Of a stretch of DNA of 16,994 bases, positions 6,605-14,392 are shown in pieces. The notes beneath the pieces were generated by a model that worked only from the letters and a program-made list of their open reading frames with translations, was not told where the DNA came from and ran no database searches. The stretch's first letter is position 1. Each line of letters opens with the position of its first letter. Origin of the DNA: DASRSS01 sp035656335 (lineage in GTDB: Bacteria; Actinomycetota; Actinomycetes; Mycobacteriales; Jatrophihabitantaceae); the NCBI GenBank assembly GCA_035656335.1, contig DASRSS010000050.1, positions 1 through 16,994 of the forward strand, read 5' to 3'. The position numbers were made by a program, and so were the translations under genes.

Positions 6605-6630
6605 CTTCCGTGTGACGCGGATCGGTCGCC

Positions 6631-8457
6631 CTACTGGTCGGCCGGGGGGTTGCCGGTGGGCTTCGCCGGGTCGATCACGGTGCCCACACCCACGTGAGCG
6701 CCTTCCTGCGGATCGCGGCTGCTCATCGCGGTCATCGCCCGGTGTGCACGGCCCGCGTGCGCCTCCCGCTCGAGCTGCTCGAGCAGGTGCGGGTAGTGGT
6801 ACTCGAACGCCGGCCGCTCCGAGCGGATCCGCGGGATGGACGTGAAGTTGTGCCGCGGCGGCGGGGACGACGTCGCCCACTCCAGCGAGTTGCCGAAACC
6901 CCACGGGTCGTCGGCGACCGTGATCTCGCCGTACCGGTACGAGTGGTACAGGTTGTAGGCGAACGGGATCATCGACGCGCCCAACACGAACGAACCGATC
7001 GTCGAGATCGTGTTCAGCGTGGTGAACCCGTCCGTCGGCAGGTAGTCGGCGTACCGGCGCGGCATGCCCTCGGCGCCCAGCCAGTGCTGGACGAGGAACG
7101 TCATGTGGAAGCCGATGAAGGTCAGCCAGAAGTGGACCTTGCCGAGCTTCTCGTCCATGAACCGGCCGGTGAACTTCGGGAACCAGAAGTAGAACCCGGC
7201 GAACACGGCGAACACGATCGTGCCGAACAGCACGTAGTGGAAGTGCGCGACCACGAAGTACGTGTCCGACACGTGGAAGTCGATCGGCGGGCTGGCCAGC
7301 AGCACGCCGGTGAGGCCACCGAAGAGGAACGTCACCATGAAGCCGACGGACCAAAGCATCGGCGTCTCGAACGTGACCGAGCCGCGCCACATCGTGCCGA
7401 TCCAGGTGAAGAACTTCATGCCGGTCGGGACGGCGATCAGGAACGTCATCACCGAGAAGAACGGCAGGAGCACCGCGCCGGTGGTGAACATGTGGTGCGC
7501 CCAAACGGTGAGCGACAGCGCCGCGATCGACATGGTCGCGAGCACCATGCCCTTGTAGCCGAAGACGGGCTTGCGACTGAAGACCGGGATGACCTCGGTG
7601 ATGATGCCGAAGAACGGCAACGCGATGATGTAGACCTCGGGGTGCCCGAAGAACCAGAACAGGTGCTGCCAGAGCATCACGCCGCCGTTGTCGGCCGTGA
7701 AGACCTGTGCCCCCATCGTCCGGTCGATCCACAGCACCAGCAGCGCCGCGGTCAGGATCGGGAAGGCCAGCAGTACCAGCAGGCTGGTGATCAGGATGTT
7801 CCAGGTGAAGATCGGCATCCGGAACATGGTCATGCCGGGCGCGCGCAGGCAGATCACCGTCGTGATCATGTTGACGGCGCCGAGGATCGTGCCCAGGCCG
7901 GCGATGCCCAGGCCGATGATCCACAGGTCGGTGCCGGGCCCGGGAGAGTTCACCGAGTCCGACAGCGGCGTGTACATCGTCCAGCCGGCGTCGGCCGCGC
8001 CACCGGGCGTGATGAAGCCGGACATCGCCAGCAGCGAGCCGAACAGATACAGCCAGTAGCTGAACGCGTTCAGCCGCGGGAACGCGACGTCGGGCGAGCC
8101 GATCTGCAGCGGCAGCACCAGGTTCGCGAACGCGAACACGATCGGCGTCGCGAAGAACAGCAGCATGATCGTGCCGTGCATCGTGAACAGCTGGTTGTAC
8201 TGCTCGGGCGACAGGAACTGCATGCCCGGACGCGCCAGCTCGGCGCGCATGATCAGCGCGAGCGCACCGCCGACCGAGAAGAAGATCAGCGACGTGACCA
8301 TGTACATGCGGCCGATCAGCTTGTGATCGGTGGTCCGCAGCATCTGGCTGAGCAGCGATCCCTTGGTGACCTGATGCACCGGGAACGGCCGGGCGACGAT
8401 CGCCTGCGGGGCCGGTTCCGGCGACACGGCCGCGGGCGGCTCGGCGGTGGTGGTCAA
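6631..8457 (-). CDS. ctaD: cytochrome c oxidase subunit I (aa3-type)
   Basis: A 608-aa polytopic membrane protein, the catalytic subunit of the aa3 oxidase that reduces O2 and pumps protons. All cofactor ligands are visible: heme a His94 (MHGTIM) and His407, heme a3 His405 (AHFHYV), and CuB His272, His321 and His322. Tyr276, which cross-links to His272, lies in GHPEVY. The D-channel Asp123 (SPDVAFPRLN), gate Glu274 and K-channel Lys348 (VPTGMK) are kept, marking a pumping A-type oxidase. About 12 transmembrane helices span residues 50-505; the tail is hydrophilic. Start: TTG at 8457 is chosen because GGGGAGG (8470-8464) sits 6 nt upstream. The GTG 15 codons upstream (8502) would place this Shine-Dalgarno inside the gene. 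Neither subunit II nor III is adjacent; serB follows on the same strand. Confidence 0.96.
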   Translation of the reverse strand: MTTTAEPPAAVSPEPAPQAIVARPFPVHQVTKGSLLSQMLRTTDHKLIGRMYMVTSLIFFSVGGALALIMRAELARPGMQFLSPEQYNQLFTMHGTIMLLFFATPIVFAFANLVLPLQIGSPDVAFPRLNAFSYWLYLFGSLLAMSGFITPGGAADAGWTMYTPLSDSVNSPGPGTDLWIIGLGIAGLGTILGAVNMITTVICLRAPGMTMFRMPIFTWNILITSLLVLLAFPILTAALLVLWIDRTMGAQVFTADNGGVMLWQHLFWFFGHPEVYIIALPFFGIITEVIPVFSRKPVFGYKGMVLATMSIAALSLTVWAHHMFTTGAVLLPFFSVMTFLIAVPTGMKFFTWIGTMWRGSVTFETPMLWSVGFMVTFLFGGLTGVLLASPPIDFHVSDTYFVVAHFHYVLFGTIVFAVFAGFYFWFPKFTGRFMDEKLGKVHFWLTFIGFHMTFLVQHWLGAEGMPRRYADYLPTDGFTTLNTISTIGSFVLGASMIPFAYNLYHSYRYGEITVADDPWGFGNSLEWATSSPPPRHNFTSIPRIRSERPAFEYHYPHLLEQLEREAHAGRAHRAMTAMSSRDPQEGAHVGVGTVIDPAKPTGNPPADQ

Positions 8458-8463
8458 GTGGTG

Positions 8464-8470
8464 CCTCCCC
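8464..8470 (-). promoter_or_regulatory. Shine-Dalgarno that decides the TTG start of ctaD
   Basis: On the minus strand GGGGAGG lies 6 nt before TTG 8457. No other start codon in frame has a comparable site, so this places the N-terminus at TTG rather than at the upstream GTG (8502). Confidence 0.7.
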
Positions 8471-8490
8471 TTCGGGATCGAACAGCGCCT

Positions 8491-8518
8491 GCGGTGGCGC
8501 ACAGCCGATGCGCACCGC
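8491..8518 (-). other. hairpin in the ctaD 5' untranslated region
   Basis: The arms GCGGTG-G-CGCA (8491-8501) and TGCGCACCGC (8509-8518) form a 10-bp stem with one bulged base and a 7-nt loop. It lies between a candidate -10 element (TATCCT, 8531-8526 on the minus strand) and the Shine-Dalgarno at 8470-8464, so it would sit at the very 5' end of the mRNA, where such stems can protect transcripts. No known riboswitch class is recognised. Confidence 0.35.
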
Positions 8519-8525
8519 TCGATGA

Positions 8526-8531
8526 AGGATA
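8526..8531 (-). promoter_or_regulatory. candidate -10 element of ctaD
   Basis: TATCCT on the minus strand fits the TANNNT consensus. It predicts a start of transcription near 8519 and a 5' UTR of about 60 nt that carries a hairpin and a strong Shine-Dalgarno. No good -35 hexamer was found 16-18 bp upstream. Confidence 0.35.
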
Positions 8532-8670
8532 GTCAGGCGCTGATCAGCCCCCTGCACCGGGCGGCGCAGGCGTGTGCCAGGTGATCGCCGAATGCGGCGC
8601 ACGAATCGCCCAGTCCGATACCCTGTGTCGCGGAATGTGTCTGTTCCTCGGGGGACGGATACGGTCGGTT

Positions 8671-8675
8671 GGAGG
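8671..8675 (+). promoter_or_regulatory. Shine-Dalgarno that decides the start of the large FN3/Ig-like gene
   Basis: GGAGG lies 7 nt before GTG 8683. The open frame reaches back to 8572, but the upstream 37 codons encode a Cys-containing stretch unlike a signal anchor, and they have no ribosome binding site. The upstream segment is therefore more likely leader. It also contains a small hairpin, CGCCG-AATG-CGGCG (8586-8599). Confidence 0.7.
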
Positions 8676-8682
8676 ATCACCG

Positions 8683-11600
8683 GTGGCCGGACGACGGCAG
8701 CGGGCCGCGTTTCGGCCGGACGCGAGGGCGACACACGCCGCCGCGCCCAGCCGCAGGCAGGCGCTGGTGCTCGTGCTGGCCCTGCTGGTGGTCGCCGGCG
8801 CCGTCACGGTGGCCTCGTTCGCGGTCCGCCCGAGCAAGGCCCGCGCCTTCGACCTGTTCTACGGCTCGCTGTTCATCGACGACAACACCGCCCCGGTCGC
8901 GGTCGACCTCGCCTCCGGCAAGCCGAGCATCCGGCTCACCAACGCCTACACCCAGGTGGCGGCGAAGGCGTCCGGCGACCTGGACGTCGTGCCCCTGGAC
9001 GGCAACAGCGGCGGCACGCTGCTCCTGGACAGCGCGACCGGCGAGTTCAACATGCTGGACGCGACCGGCTTCGTGCTGAAGACGTCCGCCGGCGGGGTGT
9101 CCCTGCCGAACGCCTCGGCCACCACCAGCGCCACGGCGGTGGCCGCGGGTGACGCCGCCTACATCGTGCGCAGCAGCGACACCGGGACGTCCGTGTACCT
9201 GGTGAACCAGTCGACCGTGAGCGCGGCGGCCGGCGGCGCGAACGCACAGGCGCGCGCCTCGGTGTCGATGTCCCAGCAGGTCGCCGGGAGCGTGACCACG
9301 ACCGCGGCCGCGGCCAACAGCTCCGGCAACCCGACCGCGAACAGCGACCTGTGGCTGCTCGTGGGGTCCGCGCCGAACACCACGATCCGCCAGCTGCACG
9401 TCCCCGCCGGGTCGAACGCCGGGGCCACCCTGGACGTGCGCGACCACGGAACGGTGTCCGGCGTCGCGGCCGTGGGCGTGAGCAGCCGCAACGCGGACGG
9501 CACCGGCGGGGACGTGGTCGCCGTCGCGTCGCAGCGCGGTATCGACGTGTTCGACGGACCCAATCGCGCCGGGCGGGTGACCGGCGCGCTGCCGTCGAAC
9601 GTAGACACGATCCTGCCGACGTCCGACCAGCAGGGCTCGTTCGTGTTCCTGTACCACTCGCCCACCGGCTGGAGCCTGGTGCGCGCCGCCGTCGACGCGA
9701 AGGGCCCGGCCACCGTGACGCCGCTGCCGGCGATCACCGGCACCGACCTCGCGCCGCCCGCGCAGAGCAGCGGCTCGATCTTCACGATGGACCGCCGCAG
9801 CGGCGCGCTGTGGCAGATCTCGGCGACCGGGCACGTGGCGCCGGTACCCACCCAGTCGACCTATCCGCGCGTCCCCGGCGAGACCACCGCATTGGACCAG
9901 GCCAGCGTGATCGCGCGCGGCTCGCGGGTGATCTTCAACTCGCGGTCGAACCTGCTCGCGCTGACCGTCTTCGCGGACGGCTCCCACCAGCCGGTCACGA
10001 TCGACAAGCGAACCGCCGTCGACCTGAACTCCAACGGCGCCGCCGCGCTCGCGAACCTGCAGGCCCGGCAGACCGCGCAGCCGAACCCGAGCTCGGCTCC
10101 GCCGCAGAACAAGCCGGCACCGAACCCGGCCGAGCCGGTCACCGACAAGATCGACTGCAGCAACACCACCCAGATCCCGCACATCCCGGCGGTACAGCTG
10201 GTCAGCCGCGGCTCGCGCTCGGTGCAGATCCAGTGGACGTACCCACTGCTCGACCGCCAGGACTGCGCGCCGTCCACGTACACGGTGTCGGTGGGCCTGG
10301 CCGGCGGCGACGCACCGAAACCGCCGGGCATGATGACCGTCCAGGGCGTCACCGGCTTGAACATCACCGGGCTGTTCCCGGATACCCAGTACAAGATCGT
10401 TGTCACCGCGTACATCAACGGCAAGCACACCGCGTCCGCGCCGCTGCAGGTCCGCACCCAGGTCGAGGGCCCGGCCGCCCCGACGAACCTGCGCGTCAGC
10501 GCGGACGATCAGGGTGACTGGACGCTGAGCTGGAACTCCTGCGGTGGCATCCAGCAGGGCTGCGTGCCGGTGACCTCGTGGACGATCATCCCGCAGCTGT
10601 GCCAGAGCAGCGGCGGGCTGATCGGGGCACCGCAGAACGGCAACCTGGTCGCCGACCCGACCACGCACAGCTTCACGTACACCTACCGCGGCGGCCCCGC
10701 GCTGCTCGGGTACGGCCTGAGCTTCGCCGTCGAGGGCATCGGTGACGCAGGGACGATCGGCGACCCGACGGTCAACAACGACTGCGTGCACAGCTGGGCG
10801 CACCCGGTCGCGAGCAACATCCACGTCGCCGCGAGCACGCCGGCCCACACCAGCCACGGCGGCACGAGCAGCACCACGGTGAACGTCACGTTCGACGGCG
10901 ACCCGAACGTGGCGCTCGGTGGCGTCGGTGGCCAGCTCACCTACCGGCTGCTGTCCGGCGGATCGCTGGTCGAGCAGAAGGGACCGACCAGTGCCACCAC
11001 GGTCTCGCTGCCCGGCATCCAGTCCGGCTCGGCCTATCAGGTACAGGTGATCGTCGCGCCGCCCGGTCACCCGACCGCGTCCGTCGCGCTGCCGCCGGTG
11101 AACGTCCAGGCGGCGATCGCGGACTGGCCGAACCTCACCGTCAGCGCCGCGTTCACCCCGAACCCGCCGTCGACCGGCGCGCTGACCGTGAACATCAACG
11201 GGCTGACAAGCGCGGACGCGCGCGGCGAGACGTTCGACCTGGTCAACTCGCAGCTGGTCTGCGGCAACACCGCGCTGCAGCTGGCGCAGAGCGACTTCAA
11301 CCCGGCCACGCCGCTGACGTTCGGCCACATCGACCGCAGCGTCTTCAACGGCGGCTGCACCGTGCGTGTCGCGCTGCAAGAGGACGCCGCGACGGTCCGC
11401 TCCCCCGCCTACTTCGGCGGCACCGCGTCGCCGGCCGCGCAGTCGGCCGCGTTCACCATCCCGGTGCCGACGCTGGACACGTCCGCGACCCAGTTCACCG
11501 CGAACTTCGTCAGCGGCGGGTTCCTCGCTCCGCCGCAGATCGCGGTCAGCTATACCGGTAGCAACAACCTGCTGGCCAGCTACGCCACGAACTGGTCGCT

Positions 11601-12222
11601 CACCCCGATCGCCAACGGCACCGCGTGCCCCAGCGCCGGATCGACCGGAAACCCGGCCGCGGCGCCGGTGACGATCAGCCTCGGTTCGTGCTACTACCAG
11701 AACCAGGGCGCGACGTGGCAGGTTGCGATCACCTTCACCTACTTCGGCCAGTCGCCGTCGTCGGCCTACCAGATCAACGTGTCCGGCACCGGACCGCCGC
11801 CGATGGATCCGGCCAAGGTCGGCACCTTCGCCGCTACCTTTACACCCGGTAGTGGCGGCACGAACGGCACGATCAGCTTGACCTACACGCCGCCTTCGGG
11901 TGATGCCTACACGGACGCGCAACTGGCGCAGCTGACCTGGTCCGAGAACGTCACGAACGACAACGGCACCGCGTGCGGCTCCGGCTCGCAACCGGCGTCG
12001 TCGAGCACGCCGATCACGCTGATCGTCGACACCACTGCGTGCCCACCGACGAGCACCACCACGCCCGGACCACCGTCGGGCGCTCCCGGCTCGGGCGCTC
12101 CGTCCGGTGCCGGCCCGACGCCGGTCGTGACACCGACGAAGTACACGGTCACGATCACCTTCACCGACCCGAATTACACGAACGACTCAAGCCAACGGAC
12201 CGCAACGGCCTCGGGTTCGTGA
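8683..12222 (+). CDS. large membrane-anchored extracellular protein, beta-propeller-like region plus FN3/Ig-like domains
   Basis: An 1179-aa protein, first gene of the operon. A basic N-terminus (about 1-25) precedes one membrane segment (27-48, ALVLVLALLVVAGAVTVASF), so the rest should be outside. Residues about 55-450 are beta-rich with repeated short motifs (LLLDSATGEFNMLD, IFTMDRRSGALWQIS), resembling a beta-propeller. A Pro-rich linker (463-486) leads to two fibronectin type III domains (about 495-594 and 597-705), then Ig-like domains at about 710-810, 815-926, 930-1035 and 1045-1175. The ectodomain has 12 cysteines that pair by position (492/528, 620/627, 640/701, 860/892, 982/1003, 1098/1120), suggesting disulfides. 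A Pro/Ser/Thr/Gly-rich insert lies at 1121-1150. There is no LPXTG motif or enzymatic motif. It is 46 nt upstream of moxR, so it is a likely client or structural partner of the MoxR-DUF58-transglutaminase-like module; the exact role is unknown. Confidence 0.85.
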   Translation: MAGRRQRAAFRPDARATHAAAPSRRQALVLVLALLVVAGAVTVASFAVRPSKARAFDLFYGSLFIDDNTAPVAVDLASGKPSIRLTNAYTQVAAKASGDLDVVPLDGNSGGTLLLDSATGEFNMLDATGFVLKTSAGGVSLPNASATTSATAVAAGDAAYIVRSSDTGTSVYLVNQSTVSAAAGGANAQARASVSMSQQVAGSVTTTAAAANSSGNPTANSDLWLLVGSAPNTTIRQLHVPAGSNAGATLDVRDHGTVSGVAAVGVSSRNADGTGGDVVAVASQRGIDVFDGPNRAGRVTGALPSNVDTILPTSDQQGSFVFLYHSPTGWSLVRAAVDAKGPATVTPLPAITGTDLAPPAQSSGSIFTMDRRSGALWQISATGHVAPVPTQSTYPRVPGETTALDQASVIARGSRVIFNSRSNLLALTVFADGSHQPVTIDKRTAVDLNSNGAAALANLQARQTAQPNPSSAPPQNKPAPNPAEPVTDKIDCSNTTQIPHIPAVQLVSRGSRSVQIQWTYPLLDRQDCAPSTYTVSVGLAGGDAPKPPGMMTVQGVTGLNITGLFPDTQYKIVVTAYINGKHTASAPLQVRTQVEGPAAPTNLRVSADDQGDWTLSWNSCGGIQQGCVPVTSWTIIPQLCQSSGGLIGAPQNGNLVADPTTHSFTYTYRGGPALLGYGLSFAVEGIGDAGTIGDPTVNNDCVHSWAHPVASNIHVAASTPAHTSHGGTSSTTVNVTFDGDPNVALGGVGGQLTYRLLSGGSLVEQKGPTSATTVSLPGIQSGSAYQVQVIVAPPGHPTASVALPPVNVQAAIADWPNLTVSAAFTPNPPSTGALTVNINGLTSADARGETFDLVNSQLVCGNTALQLAQSDFNPATPLTFGHIDRSVFNGGCTVRVALQEDAATVRSPAYFGGTASPAAQSAAFTIPVPTLDTSATQFTANFVSGGFLAPPQIAVSYTGSNNLLASYATNWSLTPIANGTACPSAGSTGNPAAAPVTISLGSCYYQNQGATWQVAITFTYFGQSPSSAYQINVSGTGPPPMDPAKVGTFAATFTPGSGGTNGTISLTYTPPSGDAYTDAQLAQLTWSENVTNDNGTACGSGSQPASSSTPITLIVDTTACPPTSTTTPGPPSGAPGSGAPSGAGPTPVVTPTKYTVTITFTDPNYTNDSSQRTATASGS

Positions 12223-12268
12223 TGGAATCTCTTGACCGACGGAACCGCCGCCTAACATCAGGAGCGCC

Positions 12269-13237
12269 ATGACCGGCCCCGCTGACACCACCGTCCGCGT
12301 CGCACACGACGTCGAGGTGCTGTGCGCCAACATCGGCTACGTCATCCAGGGCAAGCCGGAGGTCATCCGCAACGCGGTGATCTGCCTGCTGGCCGAGGGG
12401 CACCTGCTGCTGGAGGATGTTCCGGGCACGGGCAAGACCTCGCTCGCCCGCGCGCTCGCTTCGTCGCTGTCGATCACGTGGAACCGCATCCAGTTCACGC
12501 CCGACCTGCTGCCCTCGGACGTCACCGGCGTGACGATCTACAACCAGGCGGCGCAGGAGTTCGAGTTCAAGCCGGGTCCGGTGTTCGCGAACATCGTCCT
12601 CGCCGACGAGATCAACCGCGCGTCGCCGAAGACCCAGTCGGCGCTGCTTGAGGTGATGGAAGAGGCCACGCTCAGCGCGGACGGCGTCGTGCACCAGATG
12701 CCGCGTCCGTTCATGGTGGTGGCGACGCAGAACCCGATCGACATGGAGGGCACCTACGTCCTGCCCGAGGCACAGCTGGACCGGTTCCTGATGAAGCTGA
12801 CCGTCGGCTATCCGAGCGGCGACGCCGAGGCGGAGATCCTGCGCACGCAGAAGATGGGGTCGACCGTCGAGCAGCTGTCCGCGGTGCTGTCAGCCGACCA
12901 GGTCGTCGGGATGATCAACGCGGTCAAGCAGGTCGAGGTCGCGCCTGTGCTGGAGAGCTACATCGTGGCGATCGCGACGGCGACGCGGACGATGTCCGAG
13001 CTGCGGCTGGGTGTCTCGCCGCGCGGCAGCCTGGCGCTGTTGCGTGCGGCGCGGGCCGCCGCGGCGGCGGCGGGACGTCCGTACGTGATCCCCGAGGACG
13101 TCAAGCAGATGGCACCCGTCGTGCTCGCGCACCGCGTGATCCTGCAACCGGAGGCCGAGCTGCAGGGACGCACCGGCGCCGAACTCATCGCGCGCGCGTT
13201 GCAGTCGGTCCCCGTCCCGCGCGCCGCGAACGCCTGA
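12269..13237 (+). CDS. MoxR family AAA+ ATPase
   Basis: A 322-aa cytosolic ATPase. Walker A VPGTGKTS is at 51-58 (Lys56, Thr57) and Walker B VLADEIN at 110-116 (Asp113, Glu114). Sensor 1 is Asn155 in ATQNP, the arginine-finger region is EAQLDRF (Arg172), and sensor 2 is Arg252 in GVSPRGS. The C-terminal lid is complete, and length matches the MoxR family (about 310-340 aa). MoxR proteins act as chaperone-like ATPases that mature or assemble complexes, usually with a VWA or DUF58 partner, and the next gene encodes one. Start ATG 12269 has AGGAG (12260-12264) 4 nt upstream. It follows the large Ig-like gene by 46 nt and precedes DUF58 by 12 nt, so all are probably one transcript. Confidence 0.95.
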   Translation: MTGPADTTVRVAHDVEVLCANIGYVIQGKPEVIRNAVICLLAEGHLLLEDVPGTGKTSLARALASSLSITWNRIQFTPDLLPSDVTGVTIYNQAAQEFEFKPGPVFANIVLADEINRASPKTQSALLEVMEEATLSADGVVHQMPRPFMVVATQNPIDMEGTYVLPEAQLDRFLMKLTVGYPSGDAEAEILRTQKMGSTVEQLSAVLSADQVVGMINAVKQVEVAPVLESYIVAIATATRTMSELRLGVSPRGSLALLRAARAAAAAAGRPYVIPEDVKQMAPVVLAHRVILQPEAELQGRTGAELIARALQSVPVPRAANA

Positions 13238-13249
13238 GCCAGCGCGCAC

Positions 13250-14392
13250 ATGACCAGAATGGGCCTGGCCACGCTGCTCGGTGGCGTTGCCGCGCTCGTG
13301 CTCGGCCTGACGCTGCACTGGCCGGCGTTCAGCGTGCTCGGCATCGGGCTGCTCGTGCTCGTCGCCGGTTGCCTGGTCAACATTCTGCGCCCGTCCCAGC
13401 TGGTGATCGACCGCGCGATCCAGCCGCCCCGCGTGCCGAAGGGTTCACCGGCGATCGCGGTGCTGACGTTCGCCAACCGCGGCCGCTACACGATCGGCGT
13501 CACCGTCGCGAACCAGCCGTTCGGCGACATCCGGGTGCGCACGATCATCCCGCGGATGCGCCGCGGCGAGCGCGGCATGCGCACCTACCGGCTGCCGACG
13601 CGCCAGCGCGGGATCTTCGAGGTCGGCCCGATCGAGGTCACCCGGCGCGACAGCTTCGAGCTGTTCCGCGTCTCGCGGCGGCACGGCGACCCCGAGCGCA
13701 TCTGGGTGTACCCGCGGGTGGTGCCGCTGCGCACCCTGCCTGCCGGGCAGACGCGGCACCTGGAGGGACCGTCCTCGGACGTCTCGCCGCAGGGCAACAT
13801 CACGTTCCACCGGCTGCGCGACTACGTCGTCGGTGACGACCTGCGCCTGGTGCACTGGCGCTCGTCCGCGCGCACCGGAACGTTGGTCGTCAAGCACAAC
13901 GTCGATACCTCGCAGCCGTACACGGTGGTGCTGTTCGACCAGCGGCCCGGCGGCTACACCGAGGCCGCCTTCGAGGAGGCGGTCGACGTCGCCGCGTCGG
14001 TCGTGGTCTCCGGCGCGGCGAACAAGGCGCCGGTCGAGCTGCGGCTGACGGACGGGACCCGGCTGGGCGGCCCGCGGCTGCGTGACGTCACCCCGCTGAT
14101 CGATCACCTGACCGGTGTCGGGCCGCACGCCGAGGGGTCGCTGACGGCGCAGCTGCTGGCGTTGCGCCGGTCGCGCGGCGGGACGTCGTTCATCCTGGTG
14201 ACCGGGGTGCTGGACCCGGCCACGGACCTGCCGTACGTGACGGCGCTGCGGCGGCGCTTCGACCGGCTCGTCGTCGTGTCCCTGGATCCGGACCGCACGC
14301 CTGCCCCGCACTTCGACGGCGTGCACGTGATCGTCGCCGCGGACGCCGACGAGGTCGCCACCGCCTGGAACATGCAGGTGCACACCACGTGA
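13250..14392 (+). CDS. DUF58 domain-containing membrane protein
   Basis: A 380-aa protein with two N-terminal membrane segments (about 5-22 and 27-45), a beta-rich region (50-165), and the DUF58 signature RDYVVGDDLRLVHWRSSAR at 190-208. A VWA-like alpha/beta region follows (about 223-365). The metal-site strand reads VVLFDQRPGG (Asp230), so the DxSxS of true MIDAS sites is absent; this is frequent in actinobacterial DUF58 proteins. It is the standard genetic partner of MoxR and probably the membrane-side adaptor on which the ATPase acts. Start: ATG 13250 has no clear Shine-Dalgarno sequence, and ATG 13259 is a possible alternative; coupling to moxR 12 nt upstream is likely. Its TGA overlaps the GTG start of the transglutaminase-like gene by 4 nt. 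Confidence 0.92.
   Translation: MTRMGLATLLGGVAALVLGLTLHWPAFSVLGIGLLVLVAGCLVNILRPSQLVIDRAIQPPRVPKGSPAIAVLTFANRGRYTIGVTVANQPFGDIRVRTIIPRMRRGERGMRTYRLPTRQRGIFEVGPIEVTRRDSFELFRVSRRHGDPERIWVYPRVVPLRTLPAGQTRHLEGPSSDVSPQGNITFHRLRDYVVGDDLRLVHWRSSARTGTLVVKHNVDTSQPYTVVLFDQRPGGYTEAAFEEAVDVAASVVVSGAANKAPVELRLTDGTRLGGPRLRDVTPLIDHLTGVGPHAEGSLTAQLLALRRSRGGTSFILVTGVLDPATDLPYVTALRRRFDRLVVVSLDPDRTPAPHFDGVHVIVAADADEVATAWNMQVHTT

Noticed and set aside
4998..6845. A 615-codon plus-strand open frame covering the repeat region and serB
   Set aside because: It is antisense to serB and low complexity; no start with a ribosome binding site.
6694..8532. A 612-codon open frame on the plus strand opposite ctaD
   Set aside because: ctaD has all its ligands; the opposite frame gives a His/Arg/Asp/Gln-rich product typical of antisense shadows.
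8572..8682. Upstream in-frame starts for the large Ig-like gene
   Set aside because: No ribosome binding site is seen before them, and the extra residues do not extend the membrane anchor; GTG 8683 has GGAGG at 7 nt.
8677..11991. A 1104-codon open frame on the minus strand opposite the large Ig-like gene
   Set aside because: Arg/Asp/Val/Gly-rich low-complexity translation with no motif; mirrors the codon pattern of the sense gene.
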